The notes beneath the pieces are model-generated. The model saw nothing but the letters and a program-made list of their open reading frames with translations. It was not told the DNA's origin and did not search any database. Shown here one piece after another: positions 24,232-34,619 of a DNA stretch of 64,000 nt (position 1 is its first letter; each line of letters starts with the position of its first letter). This stretch comes from Triticum aestivum (Eukaryota > Streptophyta > Magnoliopsida > Poales > Poaceae), in assembly GCF_018294505.1 (NCBI RefSeq), contig NC_057809.1, positions 421,684,233 to 421,748,232 of the forward strand, given 5' to 3'. The position numbers and the translations under genes were made by a program.

Positions 24232-25130
24232 TGTCGGATTTTGGGTACCGGCAAAACCCTTGAGGTTCGAACACTGGGTGCGCACAAAGATCTCTCCTCC
24301 CCGTAGCTCACACCCTCACCGCGATCTCAAAGCTCAACGTGTCGAACTCACAGAACAAGAGACACAAGGTTTATACTGGTTCGGGCCACCGATGTGGTGT
24401 AATACCCTACTCCAGTGTGGTGTGGTGGATTGCCTCTTGGGCTGAGGATGAAGAGTTACAAGGGAAGAACAGCCTCCTGAGGAGAGGTGCTCTTGTGCTT
24501 GGTAAGTTTGTGAGGTGGCTGGTGGTCTGAATGACCTGTCCCTCGTCCCTCTTTTCCTGTGGTAGTGGTTAGTCCTATTTATAGGGGCCCTGGTCCTCTT
24601 CCCAAATATTGAGCGGGAAGTGATGCCACAACGGCCAAATTTGAAGGGAGACAACTAGTACAAGTTATCCTGACTAAAGGTGGTCTTCGCCTACCAAAGG
24701 CTCTGGTGGTGACGCTGTCTTGGGCTCCACGGTGACCTCCGTCCTGCCGTCCTGCTGGTCTTGGTCTCATTGCACCGATATGAAAACCTTTGCCTGATGC
24801 CTCAGGACTCCTCACTTGCGCTTGCCTCTTTAGCACCAAAGAGGAAACAAGGACACTGTGTGCGCTGGCGCCCGCCTGGCCCCGGTTGTCATGACTTACG
24901 TGACGGGAACCTCACCAGGTGCCCCTTGCCTTGATCTCTACGCCCCTCGCGAGCCACCGTGGTGAGGCCGACACTGGGGAGGTCTTGTGTCGTCCGCCTC
25001 GTGAGGCTTGGCCCCTCGCGAGGGTCTTGAGTGTTTACTGGTGAAGATGGGCCGTAGAAGGCCGCTGGGGAGCCATGCCATGGGCCGCAGGCAGGCATGT
25101 CTGGGGACCCCCGTTCCCAGGATGCCGATA
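24232..25130 (-). repeat. 5' LTR of gypsy element D (899 bp)
   Basis: The inner end is TGTCGG (plus 24232), which is CCGACA on the minus strand. The outer end is GCCGATA at 25130, where TATCGG on the minus strand has probably mutated from TGTCGG by one transition. It contains a very good TATA box, CTATAAATAGG on the minus strand at 24574-24585. No full second LTR is in the window. Confidence 0.75.
24574..24585 (-). promoter_or_regulatory. TATA box of LTR D
   Basis: CCTATAAATAGG on the minus strand (the sequence is palindromic apart from its centre). It sits in the middle of the LTR, as expected for the U3/R boundary. Confidence 0.55.
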
Positions 25131-25695
25131 GTTCCCGGTTACGATGGGTGGTCGGGGCCGAGCGATGCGCGTTTCTCTCATACATGTATGCACGTGGGTG
25201 CACGGCGTTGGGCTCTAACTGAATCCGAGCGAGGCGTTCGCTCCTATTGAACTCGAGTGATTGCACTGCAGGCTAGGCATTACTGAACCCGAGCGATCGA
25301 TCAATCTGGCTGTTAACTGAACTCGATCGAGCGATTCCTTCGCTACTTCTGCTAACTGAAGCCGATCGAACCTGCTGCCTCTTGATGAACAGTGCGCGTT
25401 GCTGGGAGGTTGGATGAAGAGGACCCCTTGGTAGTAGAGGCCATTGCCGCTGGATGAAAAGGACCCCGATCGATCGAGCCAGTTGGGGGTAGATGAACAG
25501 GACCCCGTGGAGGGCTGGTTGAACAGTAGCCGGTGGAGGGCTGGATGAACAGTAGCCCAAGGAGGGGTGGTTGAACAGGACCCCGTGGAGAGGGCTGGTT
25601 GAACAGTAGCCGGTGGAGGAGCGGTGGAGGCTGGATGAACAGGAGCCCATGGATAAACAGCCGCAGGTGGAGGCTCGAGGAGGTCGATGGTGGAT
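25131..25695 (+). mobile_element. Fragment of CACTA-like element (copy E1)
   Basis: This 565-bp segment aligns in order with 27518-28127 of the larger CACTA-like element. It has the same GTTCCCxGTTACG start, the repeated CTAACTGAAxCCGAxCG phrases and the TGGATGAACAGGACCCCGTGG minisatellite. It is bounded on the left by LTR D and on the right by a B-family LTR. No coding sequence. Confidence 0.75.
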
Positions 25696-27076
25696 TGATA
25701 CGTCTCCATCGTATCTACTTTTCCAAACACTTTTCCCTTGTTTTGGACTCTAACATGCATGATTTGAATAGAACTAACCCGGACTGGCGCTGTTTTCAGC
25801 AGAACTGCCATGGTGTTATTTTTGTGCAGAAATAGAAGTTCTTAGAATGACCTGAAACTTCATGGAGAATTGGAATTTATAAAAAATACCGGCGAAAGAA
25901 TCAAGACCAGGGGGCCCACACCCCTGTCCATGAGGGTGGGGGGCGCGCCTACCCCCCTGGGCGCGCCCCCCTGTCTCGTGGGACCCCTGAGGCTCCACCG
26001 ACCTCAACTCAAACTCTATATATTCATGTTCGGGGAGAAAAAATCAGAGAGAAGGATTCATCGCGTTTTACGATACGGAGCCGCCGCCAAGCCCTAATGT
26101 CTCTCAGGAGGGCTGATCTGGAGTCCGTTCAGGGCTCCGGAGAGGGGAATCCGTCGCCGTCGTCATCATCAACCATCCTCCATCACCAATTTCATGATGT
26201 TCACCGCCGTGCGTCAGTAATTCCATTGTAGGCTCGCTGGACGGTGATGGGTTGGATGAGATTTACCATGTAATCGAGTTAGTTTTGTTAGGGTTTGATC
26301 CCTAGTATCCATTATGTTCTGAGATTGATGTTGCTATGACTTTGCTATGCTTAATGCTTGTCACTAGGGCCCGAGTGCCATGATTTCAGATCTGATCCTA
26401 TTATGTTTTCATGAATATATGTGAGTTCTTGATTCTATCTTGGAAGTCAATAGTCACCTACTATGTGTTATGATTCGGTAACCCCGAAGTGACAATAATC
26501 GGGACCACTCCCAGTGATGACTGTAGTTTGAGGAATTCATGTATTCACTAAGTGTTAATGCTTTGGCCCGGTACTCTATTATTTCTTATTCCAATAGGAC
26601 CCCGCTGCCACAGGAGGGTAGGACAAAAGATGTCATGCAAGTACTTTTCCATAAGCACGTATGACTATACTCGGAATACATGTCTGCATTACATTGATGA
26701 ATTGGAGCTAGTTCTGTGTCACCCTATGTTATAACTTTTGCATGAGGAATCACATCCGACATAATTATCCATCACTGATCCAATGCCTACGAGCTATTCA
26801 AAAATTGATCTTTGCTTAGTTACTTTTCCGTTGCCACTATTACAATTACTACAAAGTTGCTACTGTTACTTTTGCCACCGTTACCGTTACTTCCATACTA
26901 ATTTGCTACTAAATACTTTGCTGCAGATATTAAGTTATCCATGTGTGGTTGAATTGACAGCTTAACTGCTAATACTTGAGAATATTCTTTGGCTCCCATT
27001 GTGTCGAATCAATAAATTTGGCTTGAATACTCTACCCTCGAAAACTGTCGCGATCCCCTATACTTGTGGGTTATCA
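25696..27076 (+). repeat. B-family LTR in opposite orientation (1,381 bp), chimeric flanks
   Basis: It begins TGATACGTCTCC at 25696, ends GGGTTATCA at 27076, and is a plus-strand relative of the LTR at 15300-16682. Its left flank (TGGAT) is inside CACTA-like repeat. Its right flank (TAGTG) is the interrupted integrase of element C. The two flanks do not form a target duplication, so this is not a simple solo LTR. A TATA-like CTATATATTC lies near 26011. No coding sequence. Confidence 0.85.
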
Positions 27077-27081
27077 TAGTG
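27077..27081. repeat. TAGTG, partner of the element B target duplication at 16683-16687
   Basis: This copy reads TAGTG on the plus strand directly after the LTR end. The other copy reads TAGTG on the minus strand at 16687-16683. Joining the two sides through one copy restores the integrase codons Ser-Ser-Ala-Asp-His. Confidence 0.85.
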
Positions 27082-27253
27082 CTGATCATAACACCTCTAT
27101 TAAGATGCTTAAAGAAGTTATTTTTCCGAGGTTTGGAGTCCCTATATATTTAATGACTGATGGTGGTTCACATTTTATTCATGGTGCTTTCCGTAAAATG
27201 CTTGCTACTTATGACACTTGGGGTCACTTGGGATTTATATCTCCTGATCACTA
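27082..27253 (+). pseudogene. Gypsy element C integrase, C-terminal half of the catalytic core (inverted)
   Basis: The plus-strand frame reads ADHNTSIKMLKEVIFPRFGV and then LMTDGGSHFIHGAFRKMLATYD. This carries the second catalytic Asp of the DD35E triad. It continues the N-terminal half at 16688-17101 but on the opposite strand. Homology fades near 27220 and is cut by the CACTA end at 27254, before the catalytic Glu. Confidence 0.85.
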
Positions 27254-27764
27254 CACTACAAAAAAAGACACAGTCGTGGCATTTTGGGCCGAACGAAATT
27301 TTTTCCTGTCATACTTATGACACTTCTATGACGATAATTGTGACAAAACCCGGTATCATCATAGATGTGGTGGGCTCCTACTTCTATGACAAAAAATCAT
27401 GAAAGAAATTGGGCTTTTTGTCCTGGGCGGGCCGGATACGCAGCTGCATGACATTCTCTGGGCCGTCCATGACGGAAAAAACCGTGGTAGAAGCGAGGGC
27501 GAGGAAAATATCGGGGTGTTCCCAGTTACGTTGGGGTGGTCGGGGCCGAGCGATGCGTGTTTCTCTCATACACACACGCGCGTGGGTGCGAGGTGTTGGG
27601 CTCTAACTGCAACCGAGCGAGGCATTTGCTCTAACTGAACCCGAGCGATTGCACTGCAGGCTACATGTTACTAAACCCGAGCGAACGATTGATGGCTGTT
27701 AACTGAACCCGATCAAGCGATTCCTTCGCTACTGCTGCTAACGGAAGCCGATCGATTCTGCCTC

Positions 27765-28330
27765 TGGATGAACAGTGAGCGTTGCTGGGGGGTTTGGATG
27801 AACAGTTCCCGATGAGGGTGGAATAACAGGACCCCGTGGTGTGTCCTCTGGATGAACAGGACCCCGATCGATTGAGCCGGTTGGGGCTGGATGAACAGTA
27901 CCCCATGGAGGGCTGGATGAACAGGACCACCCCATGGAGGGCTGGATGAACAATAGATGGTGGAGGGCTGGCTGAACAGTAGCCTGTGGAGGGGTGGTTG
28001 AACAGGATCCCGTGGAGAGGGCTGGTTGAACAGTAGCCGGTGGAGTAGCGCGTGGTGGAGGTTGGATGAACAGGAGCCCGTGGATGAACAGTCGCTGGTG
28101 GAAGCTGGAGGAGGTTGACGGTGGATGAACAGTAGCCCGTGGAGGCTGGAGGGGGTCGGCGGTGGAGATGAACAGTATCCCGTGGAGTCCCGTTTTGCGG
28201 TACGCCACACCCCTCCAGATGAACAGGACCCCCGTTTCGACCATAGGAGGTCTCTTTCCTCCATTTTGTGGTACGCCAAACCCCTCCTGATGAACAGGAT
28301 CTCGTTTCGAACGTGGCCGGTCTAACACAA
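27765..28330 (+). repeat. GGATGAACAGxACCCCGTGG minisatellite in CACTA subterminal region
   Basis: At least 12 irregular copies of a TGGATGAACAG core (also GGTTGAACAG) occur, spaced about 25-45 bp apart and linked by CCCCGTGGAGGGC phrases. The same array occurs in truncated form at 25380-25695. On the minus strand the array keeps frames open by chance and gives spurious open frames of 190-300 codons. Confidence 0.75.
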
Positions 28331-28689
28331 GGCTGTTTCCTCCGTTCTACGGTACGCCAGGCAACGTTTCCATCGGCTGTTCCGTCCAAGCCCTCCCGAT
28401 GAACACGACGACGCATTCCATTCCGACCCATCCGGTTGGCTCCCCATGAACACGACGACGACGCAGTTTCTCCATTCCGCCCCAGCCATGTACACGAGCC
28501 ATGGTCGTACGTATGCGCAAGTAGGCGTTCGAGACCCAGCCCATATGTACGTATGTGGCTATATTTTCTTTCTTGCACACTGCCGCTGTACCATACGTGT
28601 ACATGCTACGTGCGCACCTCTACTACGACACGTGGACGCCTCTACATCGACCAGTATGTACGTACACGTTCGTGACCAGAATGACAACA

Positions 28690-29549
28690 CTACATATGCT
28701 TCGACCAGGTGGGTCCCTACTGTCAGGCACTTCCTTCCGTGCGAAGATGTAGCTAGTGGGTCCCAGCATTCAGGGTGGCGAATCGTTTTTTTTGCCTGGA
28801 CGCACTTCCTTGCGTGCAAAGATGTAGCTGGTGGGTCCCAACAGTCAGGGGGAAACGTTTTTTTTTGCGAAATACGGTGGCCCATCCGGTGGGTCCCTGT
28901 TGTCAGGTGGAGGATAATTATTTTGCGCGTAATAAGGAGGCACTTCCTTGCGGCCGCCGTGGACCCAGCTGTCAGCCTCTCCACGTACAGTACTCTTCCG
29001 ATGGAATTCGTTCCTTGACCACGTTGACCACGCCGTGCTGAGAGCACCAGGGCGGTGGACAACGGCGAGGCCTAGGAAGGGGACGACATGGAGCCAGGGA
29101 AGACGCGGCAGTGGATGCCCAAGCGTAGAGGAGTATGAGGGTTCACTGGTTCGCTGCGGTGTGAGGCTGTCGTCGCCGCAGAATAACAGGGGTTCTGGGT
29201 GACTAGAGGGATGGACTGGCCAGCGGTGGGAGTATTAGGGGGCGGTGAGGCCTCCGCGGCATCGCAGCCGGCCACGGGAGGCAGGAGCACGTGGTAGGAC
29301 CAGCGCTGGTTTGGGCGGCTGGAGCAAGAAGACCAGAGGTTGAAGAAGCACTACGGCCGTTGGATGGACATCGTATGGTCACTGGAGCTAGAATTGTTCA
29401 TATTGACTAAGTTGACAAAGGCCTCCGTCCCCGTCAACTTAGTTGGCCCGCAAGTCAGCCTCCCACTATTGTGGGTCCCAGCTAGCAGGGGGTATTCATT
29501 TTTTTGTGCGTAATAAGGAGGCACTTCCTTGCGTGCGAAGATATAGCTG
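28690..29549 (+). repeat. CACTA internal repeat, copies 1-2 of the GTGGGTCCC unit
   Basis: The phrases GTGGGTCCCxxCTGTCAGG, GCGTAATAAGGAGGCACTTCC and CCGTGGACCCAGCTGTCAGC recur. The long copy from about 28880 to 29480 (AGGATAATTATTTTGCGCG to TTGACTAAGTTGACAA) is matched by 31200-31690 on the other side of the solo LTR. Arm-length open frames here are not conserved as proteins. Confidence 0.65.
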
Positions 29550-29554
29550 GTGGG

Positions 29555-31125
29555 TGATACGTCTCCAACATATCTATAATTTTTGATTGCTCCATGCTAC
29601 ATTATCTACTGTTTTGGACTATATTGGGCTTTATATTCCCCTTTTATATTATTTTTGCGACTAACCTATTAACTGGAGGCCCAGCCCAGAATTGTTGTTT
29701 TTTGCCTATTTCAGTGTTTCAAAGAAACGGAATATCAAACGGAGTCCAAACGGAATAATTCTTTCTGGAACGTGGTTTTGTTCCCGAATATGACACAGGA
29801 GACTTGGACCCTACGCCAAGGAAGCTTCGAGGTGGGCGCGAGGTAGGGGCGTGCCCTACACCCCCAGGCACGCCCCCACCATCGTGGGCCCACAAAAGCT
29901 CTACCGACGTACTTCTTCCTCCTATATATACCCACGTACCCCCAAATGAACAGATACGGAGCCAAAAACCTAATTCCACCGCCGCAACTTTCTGTATCCA
30001 CGAGATCCCATCTTGGGGCCTGTTCCGGAGCTCCGCCGGAGAGGGCCGTCATCACGGAGGGCTTCTACATCATCATAGCCTCTCCGATGAAGTGTGAGTA
30101 ATTTACTTCAGACCTTCGGGTCCATAGTTATTAGCTAGATGGCTTCTTCTCTCTTTTTGGATCTCAATACAATGTTCTCCCTCTCTCTTGTGGAGATCTA
30201 TTCAATGTAATCTTCTTCTTTTTGCGGTGTGTTTGTTGAGACCGATGAATTGTGGGTTTATGATCAAGTCTATCCATGAATAATATTTGAATCTTTTCCG
30301 AATTCTTTTATGTATGATTGGTTATCTCTGCAAGTCTCTTCGAATTATCCGTTTGGTTTGGCCAACTAGATTGGTAGTTCTTGCCATGGGAGAAGTGCTT
30401 AGCTTTGGGTTCGATCTTCCGGTGTCCTTTCCCAGTGACAGAAGGGGCAGCAAGGCACGTATTGTATCGTTGCCATCGAGGATAACAAGATGGGGTTTAT
30501 GTCATATTGCGTGAATTTATCTCTCTACATCATGTCATCTTGCTTAAAGCGTTACTCTGTTTTTAACTTAATACTCTAGATGCATGCTGGATAGCGGTCG
30601 ACGAGTGGAGTAATAGTAGTAGATGTAGAATGGTTTCGGTCTACTTGTCACGGACGTGATGCCTATATACATGATCATGCCTAGATATTCTCATAACTAT
30701 GCTTAATTCTGTCAATTGCTCAACAGTAATTTGTTCACCCACCGTAGAATACTTATGCTCTCGAGAGAAGCCACTAGTGAAACCTATGGCCCCCGGGTCT
30801 ATTCTCATCATATCAATCTCCATCACTTTAATCTTGCTTTGCTTTTTACTTTGCCTTTTACTTTTCACTCTGCATCCCTACACCAAAAATACCAAAAATA
30901 TTATCTATCAGATCTCACTCTCGTAAGTGACCGTGAAGGGATTGACAACCCCTAATTGCGTTGGTTGCGTTGAGCTTGTTGTGTTGTGTAGGTACGAGGG
31001 ACTTGCGCGTGGCCTCCTACTGGATTGATACCTTGGTTCTCAAAAATTGAGGGAAATACTTACGCTACTCTGTTGCATCATCCTTTCCTCTTCGGGGAAA
31101 TCCAATGAAAGCTCAAGAGGTAGCA
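29555..31125 (+). mobile_element. Solo gypsy LTR inside the CACTA element (1,571 bp)
   Basis: It starts TGATACGTCTCCAAC and ends GAGGTAGCA. It is flanked by a perfect 5-bp duplication GTGGG (29550-29554 and 31126-31130), and the CACTA repeat resumes across it. A TATA box (CCTATATATACCC) is at 29921-29933 on the plus strand. There is no internal domain. This LTR family is different from LTRs B, C and D, although it shares the TGATACGTC start. Confidence 0.9.
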
Positions 31126-31130
31126 GTGGG

Positions 31131-31760
31131 TCTGACCTGTCAGCGGTGTGAATGTTTTTTTCACGAAATACAGAGGCCCTTCCGGTGGGTCCCAGCTGTC
31201 AGGTGGAGGAATCATTATTTTGCGCGTAATAAGGAGGCATTTCCTTGCGTGTGGCCGTGGACCCAGCTGTCAGCCTCTCCACGCACAGTCTACTTCCAAT
31301 GGTGTCGTTCGTTGACCATGTTGACCACTGCATGCCGAGCGCATCCAAGGTGGTGGACGACGGCAAGGCCCTGGAAAGCAACGAGCCGGAGATGGGAAGA
31401 CGCAGGAGTAGAGTCACAGACGGAGAGGTGTACGAGGGTTAACTGGTTCTGGTGCGACGTGGTTCGGAAGTCGGTGGAGAGATGGCCTGGCCAACGGTGC
31501 AGTAGCGCTTCACAGTGAAGCGTGCTAAGCAGAGCTGCTAGCAGTAGGAGGCGGGAGCAGGTGGTCCCGGCGGCGCTGGAGGAAGAAGACAAGAGATTGA
31601 AGATGGATGCCGGTCGTTGGATGTAAATCCAACGACTAACGATGTCAGAATCATTTGTTGACTAAGTTGACAACGACATGCTCCTCTTCGACCTATTGGC
31701 CCACATTTCAGCCTCCAAAAATGTGGCACGTATTCAACCAATTTTTTCAGAATTTACAGT
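31131..31760 (+). repeat. CACTA internal repeat, copy after the solo LTR
   Basis: Continues the repeat unit of 28690-29549: GGTGGGTCCCAGCTGTCAGG, then the GCGCGTAATAAGGAGG block, the GTTGACCATGTTGACCA block and the closing GTTGACTAAGTTGACAA phrase. No gene is supported in it. Confidence 0.65.
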
Positions 31761-32620
31761 CGTTTTTTTGCGGGGTAGAATTTGCAGTCAATTTGATCTT
31801 TTTTTTGAATTATAGTCCATTAGCTGGGCTGGGTGAACAAATAATGTAGCGTCCATGCGGCCCATTTATGTTTTTCCTAAAAAATTATAGGACATTTTCA
31901 CTTTCTGATAATACATGATTTTGCTGGGCTGATTCTAATTATAATGTTGGGGTTGGCGCAACAATGTTATCAAAAAATAAACAGGGGCTGAGCATTTTTT
32001 AAATAATAAGTGATTTATTATTACATTGGTCCTTAAATATTACCAAGCTTTTGTACACGCTCACCAGTATTTTCTTTACCAAAAAAATCCAGGATTTTAT
32101 TGTTAAGAAATTATTTTTATAAGTTAATAAGATGTGGGATATTGTTTTCTTACATATGTAAGTATCTGTTAAATATATGATGACAATAACAATAATATAT
32201 AATAACATATCAAATAATTTAAATATATATAATATAGTTAGAAGGGAAACATAAGTTGGACCAGGTGTTCCTATTTTTATATTGAAAAATAGAACAGACC
32301 TCTGCGTTTTCTTCAAAAAAAATAAATAAATTGGGCTGCCGATGTTTTAGGAAAAATAAAAGCTCGGATGGGATATCCATAGGCCGGTCGATACATGACG
32401 GCCCTGAAGAAAATACAAACAGGCCTATGGACCTCCCATCCGAGGTCGTGGGTTGCGGATGTTAAAAAAGAAAGCCTAGACGGGACAGCCCAAAACCCAG
32501 CTGATACTTGCTGCCCCAGTGATAATAAATGATACATGCCAGCTCCCCGGCTTCGTTGTGAATTTATCTCATATAGTAACTATGTTGAAGCACCTAAAAA
32601 ATGTGACTATGTTGACAAAC
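31761..32620. other. AT-rich intergenic or transposon interior, no gene seen
   Basis: AT-rich sequence with poly-T/poly-A tracts (TTTTTTTGCGG, AATTTTTTCAG) and repeated TTGGGCTGGG phrases. Only short chance frames. A partial inverted match (CATAGGCCGGTC / CAGGCCTATGGACC and GATGGGATATCC / CCTCCCATCC) sits at 32365-32445. I see no identifiable feature. Confidence 0.4.
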
Positions 32621-32860
32621 CCGTGGGCCCCAATGTCAGTATAGCATTAGGAGGAAGTATTCTTTTGATGAGGCACTTGCTTACGTACGGCCATAGACCT
32701 GGTGGGTCCCGACTGTCCACCTCTCCACGTACAGTCCTCTCCAGATTCCTCTCGTTTGTTCAGCATGTTCACAAAGGCAAACAGCGGCGTCGCGGCGAGC
32801 GCACAAAGGCGCAGGAGGAGATCAGACCACCTGAGGAAGTGCCTCATTAGTAACGAAACA
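32620..32860 (+). repeat. Diverged third copy of the CACTA internal repeat
   Basis: TTGACAAACCCGTGGGCCCC, the block around GGTGGGTCCCGACTGTCCA, CTCTCCACGTACAGTCCTCT and a closing GAGGAAGTGCCTCATTAGTAA parallel the unit at 28930-29100, with about 200 bp deleted. Confidence 0.5.
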
Positions 32861-32867
32861 ACTGAAC

Positions 32868-32922
32868 TAGCCTAGTGGCCGAGTGACACTACCCGACAGC
32901 TGTTCCGCTCGGGTTCGATTCC
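32868..32922 (+). other. tRNA-like A box and B box (possible tRNA-derived SINE head)
   Basis: TAGCCTAGTGGC (32868-32879) fits the RNA polymerase III A box. GGTTCGATTCC (32912-32922) is a perfect B box, 33 bp further on. A tRNA cloverleaf is not evident: the T-stem does not pair and no acceptor stem is seen. So this is at best a decayed SINE head or a chance pair of boxes. Confidence 0.3.
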
Positions 32923-32929
32923 ACCTGTG

Positions 32930-33576
32930 CAGAGAAAATATCTCCAAATTTTTTGCCTCTGCCTTTATTGACATGTGGGTCGCAATTGTCATCTATGCAC
33001 ACCACATACAACACTTGGCAAAACTATGTCCCTCGTTTTCTCTGTTTTTCACACACTCGACATTGTGCGGGCATTTTGAAAATAGCATATCTTTTTGACT
33101 GTGCATCATATGAAGATGTTCTATGCATGAATTTTGATCAGCATGATGTTAAATGGCTGGTAGTTCCAGTTTCGACCATGAATAAAACTTCCAACATGAT
33201 GTTAACATGGTTTGAAAAGGCCATGTTAATATAAATGCTCTGCTTCTGAAAGTTGCAGTTTCTTATCTGAAACTAAACTTGGAGTTTCTTATCTGAAACT
33301 GAAACTTGCAGTTTCTTCTCTGAGAATCACATTGTATGCACTTTTATACTCCTATGAAACTACATTTTTTAAGTGCTAAAAATAGATCTCTAGAATTCAT
33401 AAAATACTTCATATGCTCAATACTTCAAATCTGAAATTCAAAAGACATTCATATCTGAAGGTACTCTCAAAATACACAACACAAAACACAATTCACAACC
33501 TGCAAATACTGACAACCCTAAGATCCTCCTGACAATTCACAACCTGCCCGACTATTGGGCTGGGGGGGAGTCCCTC
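32930..33576. other. Non-coding stretch with a short tandem repeat
   Basis: No gene recognised. A short tandem repeat of about 27 bp (TTGCAGTTTCTTATCTGAAAC and variants) occurs three times at 33252-33325. The last 200 bp are A/C-rich single-copy-looking sequence leading to the gene relic at 33577. Confidence 0.4.
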
Positions 33577-34080
33577 CTATTCCTCGGCGACAGACAACCG
33601 CCCCGTGAGACGATGTGAATGGCGAGGGATAGGATGGAGGGGAAGCATCATCGGGCCAACTTTTTTTCTCCTCTTGCAGTTGGGTTCGGCCGACGAAGAC
33701 TCCACCGACTCACTCTGGCACGACACCCTCACAAACGACACCCTATAAATGCTCGATCCTTCAATCTCTGGTGGATGCTCCATCTGGGATCGATACTCCC
33801 ACCACCACTCCCTCACGATCGGATTCGGTGAATCTATGTGCTCCATGGCCCAGAGGAGCAGTGCTATGTACTCCCACATGACTCCCTCCGGGAGTATTGC
33901 CGCCTTTTCGCTTTGTTGCAGATATTTGGCCATGGATGTAGCCGTCACCACTAGTTGGTCCTTGTTGTCAAACCAAGACTGTATCTCCAACATCCTAGCT
34001 AGCTTCACAGGGTCGCCGTCTGCGATCCTCACGTATCGGTTGTACTCCTCCATCAATCTACTTCTCCACAGCACCTTCAC
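33577..34080 (-). pseudogene. Unrecognised gene relic, copy 1 of an inverted pair
   Basis: A 167-codon minus-strand frame. Visible features are a helical segment (VKLARMLEIQSWFDNKDQL), a second helical segment (EYIALLLWAMEHIDSPNP), a VSFVRVSCQ strand and a basic KRRKK patch. It is homologous over its whole length to the plus-strand copy at 34920-35390, which supports it as real ancestral coding sequence. Upstream on the same strand (34090-34300) is a Pro/Ser-rich repeat block in another frame, so the gene is probably frameshifted. I do not recognise a family. Confidence 0.5.
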
Positions 34081-34089
34081 TTGCCAGCG

Positions 34090-34300
34090 GTGGTTTTTGA
34101 ATGGAAGACGACAGGAGCAACGCTGGTTTTGGATTAGAACGGGAGAGGAGCGACGATGGTTTTGGATTGGAACAGGAGAGGAGGGGCGGTGGTTTTGAAA
34201 TGGAAGAAGAGAGGAGTAGCACTGGATTTAGATTGGAACAGGAGAGGAGCGGCGGTGGTTTAAGAGGAGAGGAGCGGAAGAGCGGCGCTGGTCTTGGAAG
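34090..34300 (-). repeat. Pro/Ser-rich coding minisatellite of copy 1
   Basis: About five tandem units of 36-42 bp (plus-strand core GGTTTTGGATTGGAACAGGAGAGGAG). On the minus strand they encode repeats of the type SKPPPLLSCSNPKPSSLLS. The same style of repeat, reading on the plus strand, precedes copy 2 at 34620-34880. Confidence 0.6.
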
Positions 34301-34309
34301 TATTTTTTT

Positions 34310-34500
34310 GTTTTGCGTATTTTGGGTCAAAGTTTGACCACGTACTGTATTTGACAAGCAAAATGTGAATGCATGTCACCAAAAATTGTATCGTTTGGTT
34401 CGTATCTGAATGTACTTTCAAATTATATTATTTTTTCAATGTATAACATATATTTATTTGCGAAAATCATGGTCAATTATGACCCAAAATAAAAGGGAGA
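34310..34500. mobile_element. Decayed Stowaway-like MITE between the inverted genes
   Basis: The centre (ACAAGCAAAATGTGAATGCATGTCACC, ATTGTATCGTTTGGTTCGTAT) clearly matches the better preserved Stowaway-like element at 45235-45469. The ends keep a weak inverted match (TTTTGGGTCAAAGTTTGAC versus GGTCAATTATGACCCAAAA). Confidence 0.55.
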
Positions 34501-34619
34501 CTAGTTAATGTGGGGTCGCTTTCTTAATTGAAGGGTAAATTGATTTTGATTTTGATCCAGTCACAGTGCGCCGGCCCTCTCGTCCAATCCTAAATCGCTT
34601 CCGCACGCTCCTATCCCTC

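Larger units (their letters stand above)
22196..25130 (-). mobile_element. Ty3/gypsy retrotransposon D, 5' part
   Basis: Minus-strand element with LTR (25130 to 24232), primer site and gag-protease, truncated at 22196 by insertion of element C. The rest of D should lie beyond the missing 3' end of C. The coding sequence is strongly GC-rich, unlike the AT-rich genes of B and C. The expected target duplication is GTTCC (25131-25135). Confidence 0.8.
27254..32890 (+). mobile_element. CACTA-like DNA transposon derivative (copy E2), left end present
   Basis: It starts with CACTACAAAAAAAG, the terminal motif of plant CACTA (Tnp/En-Spm) elements, inserted in the integrase of element C (preceding bases CTA). 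It is followed by subterminal repeats containing TTCTATGAC/TATGACACTTC phrases, a minisatellite block and GTGGGTCCCAGCTGTCAG-type direct repeats. No transposase frame is visible, so it is non-autonomous. A solo LTR (29555-31125) splits it. The right terminus (TTTTTTTGTAGTG) was not found, so the end given is only the last recognisable repeat. Confidence 0.65.

Noticed and set aside
25696..27076. Simple solo LTR
   Set aside because: Its two flanks (TGGAT and TAGTG) do not match, and the right flank belongs to the integrase interrupted at 16687, so a rearrangement is needed.
27765..28330. CRISPR-like array
   Set aside because: Repeats are irregular in spacing and sequence, sit in a CACTA subterminal region, and the genome is a plant nuclear one.
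27661..28578. 305-codon minus-strand open frame, plus 188- and 196-codon frames
   Set aside because: Created by the GATGAACAG minisatellite of the CACTA element, which stays open in several frames. Repetitive composition, no homology.
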